Of a DNA stretch of 9,407 bases, positions 1 to 5,172 are shown one piece after another (within the stretch, counting starts at the first letter, position 1; each line of letters begins with the position of its first letter). The DNA comes from Gammaproteobacteria bacterium (GTDB lineage Bacteria > Pseudomonadota > Gammaproteobacteria > Pseudomonadales > Azotimanducaceae). The translations under genes were made by a program, and so were the position numbers. The stretch is from the NCBI GenBank assembly GCA_003476445.1, contig DMUF01000085.1:1-9407 (forward strand), read 5' to 3'. The notes beneath the pieces are model-generated. The model made no database searches and was not told the DNA's origin. It saw only the letters and a list, made by a program, of their open reading frames with translations.

Positions 1-267
1 GGCCATCCGGCGGTGGCTGATGTAGCCGTCTTCGGTGTCCCCGACGAGCGCTGGGGAGAGGCGGTCAAGGCGGCGGTGGTGTTGAAGCCTGGTCATGTCG
101 CCTCTGCGGACGACATTCTCGGGTTTGCCCGTGAGCGTATCGCAAGCTACAAGCTGCCGAAGTCCATCGACTTCATCGCCGAGCTGCCGCGCAATCCCTC
201 TGGAAAAATTCTGAAACGCGAGTTGCGCAAGCCGTACTGGGAAGGCATGAGCCGCAACGTCAACTGA
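1..267 (+). CDS. Acyl-CoA synthetase (AMP-binding/ANL superfamily), C-terminal fragment
   Basis: The reading frame is open from the first base to the TGA at 265-267, so this is the 3' end of a longer gene whose start lies outside the window. The 88 visible residues are the mobile C-terminal subdomain of an ANL-family acyl-CoA synthetase or ligase, which activates a carboxylic acid as acyl-AMP and then transfers it to CoA. Seen directly are the VFGVPDERWGEAVKA segment (visible residues 10-24), SYKLPK (49-54), and the A10-type motif PRNPSGKILKREL (63-75). In that motif K69, after the glycine, is the lysine known in the family to be needed for adenylation. The substrate-binding N-terminal domain is missing, so fatty, aromatic, terpenoid or steroid acids cannot be told apart. 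A downstream SDR gene begins 22 nt later and is probably cotranscribed. The in-frame GTG at 13 is an internal valine, not a start. Confidence 0.93.
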   Translation, partial: GHPAVADVAVFGVPDERWGEAVKAAVVLKPGHVASADDILGFARERIASYKLPKSIDFIAELPRNPSGKILKRELRKPYWEGMSRNVN

Positions 268-275
268 ACGCAACC

Positions 276-282
276 AGAGGAG
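276..282 (+). promoter_or_regulatory. Ribosome binding site for the SDR gene at 290
   Basis: AGAGGAG lies 7 nt upstream of GTG 290-292 and supports that start. The in-frame ATG at 299 would be 16 nt away, too far for this site. Confidence 0.6.
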
Positions 283-289
283 TCCTGCG

Positions 290-1072
290 GTGCAGTCAAT
301 GCAGAACAAGGTGGTGTTGATCACGGGCGCGGGCACCGGCATGGGTGCTGCGGCCCTGCGGCGTTTTGCGGCGGCCGGAGCCGAAGTGGTGGCGACGGGG
401 CGCACACGTGCAACGCTCGAGGCCGTGGTAGCGGAGATCAAGGCGACGGGCGGACGGGCGCATTACGTCGTGGCGGATGTCGGAACTGAGTCTGGCGCGC
501 GGACCGCGCTTGATTTTGTCGCGGCGACCTGCGGTGGGCTCGATGTTCTCATCAACAACGCAAGCGTCGGCTGGTCCCACGAGCAGGTGCTGCCGGGCAG
601 CATGGCGGCGACGGCGGACTCGCCGCCCGGTCCCTGGCGCGAGGTCATCCGCATCAACCTTGAGTCCGTGCACCTCATGTGTCATTGCGCCATTCCGCTC
701 TTTCGCAAACGGGGCGGCGGCGCCATCGTGAATGTGTCGTCCGTCGGCGGCACGCGCGGCATGGCAGACGCCCATGCGTACGCAGCGGCCAAGGCGGGGG
801 TCATCAATCTCACGCGTTCGCTCGCAAAAACCTACGGCCCCGAGAATATTCGCAGCAACTGTTTTGCTCCGGGAGTAGTTGATACGGGAATGATCGATCC
901 CTACCGGGAGATGTTCGACCAGGCGTTCGCGGATCCCGTTGCAGCACAGCAGATCTGTCCTCTCGGCCGCATGGGCACACCGGAGGAGGCAGCGGATTGC
1001 ATGTTCTTCCTCGCAGTTGCCACCTATTGCAATGGCTCGGTGCTGGTGATGGATGGCGGCTCGTCGGCCTGA
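290..1072 (+). CDS. Short-chain dehydrogenase/reductase (classical SDR)
   Basis: A 260-residue classical SDR, an NAD(P)-dependent cytosolic oxidoreductase of alcohols or ketones; length is normal for the family. The Rossmann cofactor motif is TGAGTGMG (12-19). An arginine just after beta-2 (R38, in TGR) favours NADP over NAD. NNAS (89-92) replaces the usual NNAG. The catalytic set is complete: N123, S151, Y164 and K168, with the expected 13-residue Ser-Tyr spacing. The loop between NNAS and N123 is about eight residues longer than in FabG-like enzymes, which may shape the substrate pocket. The C-terminal VMDGGSSA is typical. The GTG start is chosen from the AGAGGAG at 276-282. The gene follows the acyl-CoA synthetase by 22 nt, suggesting cotranscription and perhaps a 3-hydroxyacyl-CoA or alicyclic alcohol substrate. 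That is inference; SDR sequences alone do not reveal the substrate. Confidence 0.92.
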   Translation: MQSMQNKVVLITGAGTGMGAAALRRFAAAGAEVVATGRTRATLEAVVAEIKATGGRAHYVVADVGTESGARTALDFVAATCGGLDVLINNASVGWSHEQVLPGSMAATADSPPGPWREVIRINLESVHLMCHCAIPLFRKRGGGAIVNVSSVGGTRGMADAHAYAAAKAGVINLTRSLAKTYGPENIRSNCFAPGVVDTGMIDPYREMFDQAFADPVAAQQICPLGRMGTPEEAADCMFFLAVATYCNGSVLVMDGGSSA

Positions 1073-1188
1073 AACACGGCGCGGCGAAATCACGCGGAGC
1101 GTGTAGCATACGCGCGCGGCGAAACCGGGCAGCACCCGCCGGGCGGCCCGATTGCAGCACGGGTGTACGTGGGGTCTGGTGACGGTAA
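1073..1188 (+). promoter_or_regulatory. Intergenic region upstream of the purK-purE-sbtA-sbtB cluster
   Basis: This 116-nt gap is where a promoter for the purK cluster would be expected. No convincing -35/-10 pair or PurR-like operator was recognised. It contains an 11-bp direct repeat, GCGCGGCGAAA, at 1079-1089 and 1114-1124 (35 bp centre to centre). A 5-bp stem with a 3-nt loop (CACGC 1091-1095, GCGTG 1099-1103) sits between the copies. GC-rich partial inverted repeats follow at 1126-1150 and 1133-1165. Treating it as regulatory is inference from position. Confidence 0.35.
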
Positions 1189-2349
1189 ATGAGTGATTCG
1201 CGAACCATCGGCATCATTGGCGCAGGCCAGCTCGGACGCTATCTCTGTGAAGCGGGTCAAGCGCTTGGGTTGCGTACGGTCATCATGACCGATGATCCGT
1301 CGCCGCCGGCGGCAGCCTTTGCTGATCGGGTGATTGCGGGCGGGCTCGAGGATCTGGCGGCTGCGCGCGCGCTCGTTGCAGCGTGCGATGTCGTGACCTT
1401 CGAGATCGAGAGCGTGGGCGTCCCCGTGCTGGAATACCTGGCAGAGGTTGAACAGACGGGCACTGTGGCGGTGCGCCCGCGGCCTGGGATCCTGCTGACT
1501 CTTCGTAACAAGGCGTTGCAAAAGGCATGGCTTGTCGCGCACGGCCTGCCCACCGCGCCCTTTGTGCCCTATGCGGATACCGCCGCGCTTCGCGCTGCCC
1601 TTGATGCGGGCGCGCATCCCTATCCGTGGGTGCAGAAGACACAGGTCGGCGGATACGACGGGCGTGGTGTGCACATCGCCCGCGGTACGCCCGATCTGGA
1701 GAATCTGCTGCCCGGCCCGTGCCTGGTCGAGGCGTTTGTTCCTCATGTCGCCGAATTGGGGGTGGTCCTCGCGCGCGCGGTCGATGGAACACTGAAGAGC
1801 TACGATCCGGTGCGGCTGCATTTCGAGGCAAGCCAGCACATCCTCGACGCGGCGGTGGTCCCCGCAGGGCTATCGCCGGAACTTGCGCGGCGTGCCGTCG
1901 AACTGGCGGAGCGCACGGTCACCGCGCTCGACGGTGTTGGGGTCTTCGCGCTCGAGCTGTTCCTGACCGAACGTGATGAGCTTCTGGTCAACGAGATTTC
2001 GCCCCGGGTACATAACTCCGGGCATTTAACGCTTGAGTCCTGCGCTACCTCGCAATTCGCTCAGCATCTGCGCGCGGTGGCGGGTCTTGCGCTGGGTGAC
2101 GTGACGCTGAAGGGCCCGACGGTGATGCGCAATTTGCTCTGGCGCGGGGATACGTCGCCGGCACCCGCGGTTCCTGCGCGGCTGCCGGGCTCCGGCGCTC
2201 ACATCTACTGGTATGACAAGGCGGAAGGGCGACTCTGGCGCAAGATGGGCCATGTCACTGCGCGCGGCGCCACGCCCGTGCTCGCCGCGGCAGAGGCAGA
2301 GGCGGGCTGCGCAGCGGTACGCGATTTCACGGCCGGCGCCTGCTGGTAG
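1189..2349 (+). CDS. purK: N5-carboxyaminoimidazole ribonucleotide synthase (PurK)
   Basis: A 386-residue ATP-grasp enzyme. In de novo purine synthesis PurK uses ATP and bicarbonate to convert AIR to N5-CAIR in the cytosol. In order: GAGQLGR (11-17) in the N-terminal domain, VTFEIESV (69-76), the ATP-grasp signature KTQVGGYDGRG (150-160), NEISPRVHNSGH (268-279) carrying metal/ATP and substrate residues, and HIYWYDK (338-344) in the C-terminal domain. Where E. coli PurK has a P-x-x-x-N-x-H-x-x-G-I-L element, this protein has YDPVRLHFEASQHIL (205-219), one residue longer. With FEIE at 71-74, this resembles the PurK subtype recalled from Bacteroidetes (YDxVEMxFNPEANLVE-like) more than the gammaproteobacterial one. 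The ATG at 1189 gives a normal N-terminus; only a weak purine-rich stretch precedes it. purE begins 13 nt downstream. The usual order is purE-purK, so this order is reversed. Confidence 0.95.
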   Translation: MSDSRTIGIIGAGQLGRYLCEAGQALGLRTVIMTDDPSPPAAAFADRVIAGGLEDLAAARALVAACDVVTFEIESVGVPVLEYLAEVEQTGTVAVRPRPGILLTLRNKALQKAWLVAHGLPTAPFVPYADTAALRAALDAGAHPYPWVQKTQVGGYDGRGVHIARGTPDLENLLPGPCLVEAFVPHVAELGVVLARAVDGTLKSYDPVRLHFEASQHILDAAVVPAGLSPELARRAVELAERTVTALDGVGVFALELFLTERDELLVNEISPRVHNSGHLTLESCATSQFAQHLRAVAGLALGDVTLKGPTVMRNLLWRGDTSPAPAVPARLPGSGAHIYWYDKAEGRLWRKMGHVTARGATPVLAAAEAEAGCAAVRDFTAGACW

Positions 2350-2362
2350 GGAGTAGACACAG

Positions 2363-2875
2363 ATGGAACAGATGCGAGATCAACGCACTCCGCTCGTGGG
2401 GATCATCATGGGCAGCGACTCCGATCTGCCCGTCATGGATGCGGCTGCGAACGTACTCGCGGAACTGGGTGTGCCCTATGAGCTCACAATCGTCAGCGCG
2501 CATCGCACGCCTGATCGCATGTACCGATATGCACGAGAAGCCGAGGAGCGGGGCGTAAGGGTCATCATTGCGGGTGCTGGTGGAGCGGCCCATCTTCCCG
2601 GCATGGTCGCGTCGCTCACCGTTCTGCCGGTCATTGGTGTGCCCGTCAGCGCGACTCGCTTGCTAGGTCAGGACGCGCTGTTGTCCATCGTGCAGATGCC
2701 CGCGGGTATTCCGGTCGCGACCGTTGCCATTGACAACGCTACCAACGCAGGTTTACTCGCCGCGCGCATGCTCGGCATTGCTGACCCTGCACTCCGTCGA
2801 CGCCTTGCCGACTATGCTGCCGCGCTCGAGCGCAAGGTCCTCGACAAGGTCGACATCGTGACTCGAAACGGATAA
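2363..2875 (+). CDS. purE: N5-carboxyaminoimidazole ribonucleotide mutase (PurE, class I)
   Basis: A 170-residue class I PurE, which moves the carboxylate of N5-CAIR to give CAIR, the step after PurK; family members are cytosolic octamers. Visible motifs are GSDSD (17-21), which binds phosphate/ribose; SAHRTP (45-50), where H47 corresponds to the catalytic histidine of the E. coli enzyme; and the glycine-rich AGAGGAAHLPGM (70-81). LLSIVQMPAGIPVATVAI follows. The segment after VAI reads DNATNAGLLAA, two residues shorter than E. coli (GKAGAANAALLAA) but like the NAGLLA form recalled from Bacteroidetes and actinobacteria, so it is a subtype feature, not a defect. Its ribosome binding site GGGAG (2349-2353) overlaps the purK stop codon, with a 9-nt spacer, indicating coupled translation. 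The sbtA-like gene starts 7 nt after its stop. Confidence 0.96.
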   Translation: MEQMRDQRTPLVGIIMGSDSDLPVMDAAANVLAELGVPYELTIVSAHRTPDRMYRYAREAEERGVRVIIAGAGGAAHLPGMVASLTVLPVIGVPVSATRLLGQDALLSIVQMPAGIPVATVAIDNATNAGLLAARMLGIADPALRRRLADYAAALERKVLDKVDIVTRNG

Positions 2876-2882
2876 CCGAAAC

Positions 2883-3887
2883 ATGGATGCAGGGTTTCTG
2901 AGCAATCTGAGTTCGCCTCCGCTGCTGTTTTTTTTCCTGGGCGCTGCAGCAGCGGCGGTGCGATCGGATCTTGAGATTCCCGCCCCGGTCGCAAAATTTC
3001 TGTCGCTGTATCTGCTGTTCGCGATCGGCTTCAAGGGCGGGGTTGCGCTCTCGAAAGGCGATCTCGATGGACAGGCGCTGTCGGGGCTTGGCGCGGCGCT
3101 GGTGCTTGCCTGTCTGGTTCCGCTCTATGCCTTTGCCTTGCTCAAGCGTCGCCTCGGCGCTGCCGATGCGGCCGCGCTCGCAGCCACCTATGGATCTATC
3201 AGTGCGGTCACCTTCGTCACCGCAACAAGCTATCTCGATTCCAGCGGCGTTGCCTGGGGCGGTCATCTGGTCGCGGCCATGGCGCTCATGGAATCCCCAG
3301 CTATCATCATTGGCATTCTGCTCTACCGGCTGTACGGACATGCGGACGGGGCAACCGGGGAGCGGATCAATTGGGGCGAGCTCCTGCGCGAAGCGTGCCT
3401 CAATGGATCGGTCTTTCTGATCGTCGGCAGCATGGTGATCGGCTGGATCACCGGTGAGCGTGGTATGACCGTGCTCTCACCGTTCATTGGCGACCTTTTT
3501 ATCGGAATGCTGTGTCTCTTTCTGCTCGACATGGGCATCGTAGCGGCGCGGCGTCTGCGTGACCTGCGTCGCGGTCAGATCGGGGTGGCGCGCGGAACCG
3601 GGTCCGCGTTTCTGTTGGCGTTTGCCGTCGGCTTACCGCTTGCGAACGCGTTGGTTGCGCTTGCTCTTGCCCGTCTGCTCGGGCTGTCTGAGGGCGATGC
3701 GCTGCTGCTCGTGGTTCTGGGTGCCAGCGCCTCGTATATTGCGGTGCCAGCTGCGCTTCGGCTTGCGCTGCCCGAGGCGAATCCGAGCATCTACCTGCCG
3801 CTCTCTCTCGCGGTCACGTTTCCGTTCAATTTGCTCGTGGGTATCCCGCTCTATCATGAGCTCGTGCGAAGGGTGGTACTGACATGA
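2883..3887 (+). CDS. sbtA: Sodium-dependent bicarbonate permease family (SbtA-like, Sbt_1/DUF897)
   Basis: A 334-residue, very hydrophobic membrane protein with about ten predicted helices in two inverted halves. It matches the SbtA family, whose cyanobacterial members co-transport Na+ and bicarbonate across the inner membrane. Shared features are the early SPPLLFFFLGA helix (11-21), IGFKGGVAL (48-56, cf. IGLTGGMAI), the crossover GSISAVT (104-110), the second crossover GASASYIAVPAALR (280-293), and LPEANPSIYL (296-305). The cytoplasmic loop between the halves (about 148-170) is much shorter than in Synechocystis SbtA (about 374 aa). At the second crossover the cyanobacterial SSSDISGPP is SASYIAVPA here, so the Asp is lost and substrate or ion coupling may differ. 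The gene starts 7 nt after purE and overlaps the SbtB gene by 4 nt. Next to a bicarbonate-consuming enzyme, bicarbonate import is the most economical role; this is inference. An 8-T run lies at 2928-2935. Confidence 0.87.
   Translation: MDAGFLSNLSSPPLLFFFLGAAAAAVRSDLEIPAPVAKFLSLYLLFAIGFKGGVALSKGDLDGQALSGLGAALVLACLVPLYAFALLKRRLGAADAAALAATYGSISAVTFVTATSYLDSSGVAWGGHLVAAMALMESPAIIIGILLYRLYGHADGATGERINWGELLREACLNGSVFLIVGSMVIGWITGERGMTVLSPFIGDLFIGMLCLFLLDMGIVAARRLRDLRRGQIGVARGTGSAFLLAFAVGLPLANALVALALARLLGLSEGDALLLVVLGASASYIAVPAALRLALPEANPSIYLPLSLAVTFPFNLLVGIPLYHELVRRVVLT
2919..2955 (+). repeat. 9-bp inverted repeat enclosing an 8-T tract, early in sbtA
   Basis: CCGCTGCTG (2919-2927) is perfectly complementary to CAGCAGCGG (2947-2955). 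The 19-nt loop opens with eight consecutive T (2928-2935) encoding Phe codons. It starts 37 nt into the sbtA-like gene. It could be a hairpin in the mRNA or a slippage-prone tract. It could also be a coincidence of Leu and Ala codons in GC-rich DNA. Confidence 0.4.
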
Positions 3888-4180
3888 AACCCTGCAAACG
3901 CCTTGAAATCGTGATTGAACAGCCGCTGGCCCGGCGCCTTGCCGAGCGGCTAGATGAGCTCGGCGCACCGGGCTATACGGTGCTGTCCAACGCCAGCGGT
4001 CGCGGCGATCGTGGGCTGCGCCGCGGCGACGAGGTCACGGACACGTTTACCAACTGTCTCTTCATCGTGGCCTGTGACGATGACGCCGTCGTTGAGCGGA
4101 TCGTCGACGGGGTTCGGCCGCTCATCGCACGATCCGGCGGGGTGTGCCTGGTGTCCGACGCGCTCTGGGTGAAGCACTGA
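3884..4180 (+). CDS. sbtB: SbtB-like PII-family signalling protein, partner of the SbtA-like permease
   Basis: A 98-residue PII-superfamily protein most like SbtB, the trimeric regulator that binds adenine nucleotides (AMP, ADP, ATP, cAMP) and docks on SbtA to close it. Compared with Synechocystis SbtB, seen here are KRLEIVIEQPL (5-15), LDELGAPGYTVL (23-34, cf. IDESGAKGYTVM), and ASGRGDRGLRRG (37-48, cf. GGKGSRNVRSSG) leading into the T-loop. TNCLFIVACDDDAVVERIVD (56-75) and GGVCLVSDALWVKH (85-98) follow. It ends at the position just before the cyanobacterial C-terminal CGPEGC redox loop, so that loop is absent. The ATG overlaps the sbtA stop as ATGA (3884-3887), a strong sign of coupled translation and equal dosage. 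Two cysteines (C58, C64) follow the T-loop; no role can be assigned. Placement after purK-purE means the likely effector is a product of the same pathway; that link is inference. Confidence 0.85.
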   Translation: MKPCKRLEIVIEQPLARRLAERLDELGAPGYTVLSNASGRGDRGLRRGDEVTDTFTNCLFIVACDDDAVVERIVDGVRPLIARSGGVCLVSDALWVKH

Positions 4181-4255
4181 GATGCGTTCAGCGGGTAACG
4201 CTATCAACCGCAGGATGCGCCTCTCCGATTGACCCGCGCCCGCCTGATCTGCCAA

Positions 4256-4284
4256 CCTCCCGTGCATTCACCAGTGCCGGGAGG
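4256..4284 (+). promoter_or_regulatory. Hairpin overlapping the ribosome binding site of the crotonase gene
   Basis: CCTCCCG (4256-4262) pairs with CGGGAGG (4278-4284). A further 3 bp inside (GCA 4264-4266, TGC 4275-4277) follow a single bulged T. The right arm contains GGAGG of the purine-rich tract GGGAGGAGGGA (4279-4289) preceding ATG 4293. Folding would hide part of the Shine-Dalgarno sequence, although AGGGA at 4285-4289 stays free. No T-run follows, so an intrinsic terminator is less likely. The remaining part of the gap 4181-4292 shows only a weak 5-bp stem (4184-4188 with 4197-4201). Confidence 0.4.
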
Positions 4285-4292
4285 AGGGAATC

Positions 4293-5162
4293 ATGAGTGA
4301 AGCTGCGGCCGTAACGTTCGAGACCGTCAAGTACACCGTGCCGGAGCCGCGCGTCGCGCGCATCCTGCTCAATCGTCCAGATCGGGCCAACGCCCAGAAT
4401 ATGCAGCTGCTGTATGAGTTGAACAGCGCCCTCGACCGCGCGTGCGCGGATGACGAGATTCGCTGCATCATCATTGCCGCGGAAGGCAAGCATTTCTCGT
4501 CCGGGCATGATCTTTCCGGGGCCAATGATGTGTCTCTGAGCGAGGTCGGCATTTCCCAGTGGGGTGGCCTCCGCCAGCCTGGAATGGAAGGCCACTGGGC
4601 GCGTGAAGAGGAAGCCTACTTCGGCCTCTGCTGGCGCTGGCGCAATATCCCGAAGCCCACGATTGCCGAAGTGCAGGGCAAGGTCATTGCCGGGGGCCTC
4701 ATGCTGGTCTGGCCGTTCGACATCGTCGTCGCAAGTGACGACGCCACCTTCCAGGATCCGGTGGTTGCGTTTGGCGCCAACGGTGTCGAGTACTTTGGGC
4801 ACCCCTGGGAATTCGGCGTGCGCAAGGCGAAGGAGCTGCTCTTCACCGGTCGAGCCATCACGGCGCGGGTCGCGTACGAGCTGGGTATGGTCAATCGCGT
4901 GGTCCCCCGCGATCGTCTGGCCGATGAGACGATGGAGCTTGCGCGCGAGATTGCCGCGCAGCCGATGATGGGGCTTAAGACAGCGAAAGAATCCGTCAAT
5001 CAGATGCAGAATGAGCAGGGATTGTATGCGGCGCTGCGCAGCGCCATGGGCATGCAGCAGCTGGCCCACGCGCATAACTACATTGTGCACAAGATGGCTG
5101 TAGACCCTGCCGGTGGCGCGCTCGTGCGCGAGCTGGCGAAGAAGCCGCCGCTCGACCAGTAA
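4293..5162 (+). CDS. Enoyl-CoA hydratase/isomerase (crotonase) family protein, atypical active site
   Basis: A 289-residue crotonase-fold protein; the family acts on acyl-CoA thioesters in the cytosol. Both oxyanion-hole segments are present: HFSSGHDL (67-74) and GKVIAGGLML (129-138). In rat mitochondrial hydratase the two catalytic glutamates lie in GGGCEL and in QPE. Here the corresponding positions are M137 (GGLML) and V157 (QDPVV), so neither glutamate is present. Other acidic candidates lie nearby (D155, E166, E173). The loop after GHDL (about 75-115) is roughly 15 residues longer than in rat hydratase. The DPVVAFGANGVEYFGHPWEF segment (155-174) resembles a clade common in actinobacteria and environmental proteobacteria with unknown substrates. 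A hydratase annotation is therefore unsafe; isomerase, hydrolase or carbon-carbon-bond chemistry are alternatives. A strong Shine-Dalgarno tract (4279-4289) supports the start. The LLM oxidoreductase gene begins 10 nt after the stop. Confidence 0.9.
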   Translation: MSEAAAVTFETVKYTVPEPRVARILLNRPDRANAQNMQLLYELNSALDRACADDEIRCIIIAAEGKHFSSGHDLSGANDVSLSEVGISQWGGLRQPGMEGHWAREEEAYFGLCWRWRNIPKPTIAEVQGKVIAGGLMLVWPFDIVVASDDATFQDPVVAFGANGVEYFGHPWEFGVRKAKELLFTGRAITARVAYELGMVNRVVPRDRLADETMELAREIAAQPMMGLKTAKESVNQMQNEQGLYAALRSAMGMQQLAHAHNYIVHKMAVDPAGGALVRELAKKPPLDQ

Positions 5163-5166
5163 GGAG
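5161..5166 (+). promoter_or_regulatory. Ribosome binding site deciding the LLM oxidoreductase start
   Basis: AAGGAG lies 6 nt before ATG 5173 and overlaps the crotonase stop codon (TAA 5160-5162). It supports this start over the longer open frame and suggests coupled translation. Confidence 0.65.
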
Positions 5167-5172
5167 CGGGAC

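Noticed and set aside
296..1135. Long open frame antisense to the first SDR
   Set aside because: Low-complexity Arg/His/Ala-rich translation with no family motif, lying opposite a gene with a complete SDR active site; a GC-rich shadow frame.
2739..3341. Antisense open frame opposite purE and sbtA
   Set aside because: Gln/Arg-rich shadow translation without motifs; both sense genes are strongly supported.
4229..4257. Possible promoter starting with TTGACC at 4229
   Set aside because: No recognisable -10 element lies 16-18 nt downstream.
5113..5172. 20-residue N-terminal extension of the LLM oxidoreductase
   Set aside because: It lies within the crotonase gene, is Arg/Ser-rich, and ATG 5173 has its own AAGGAG.
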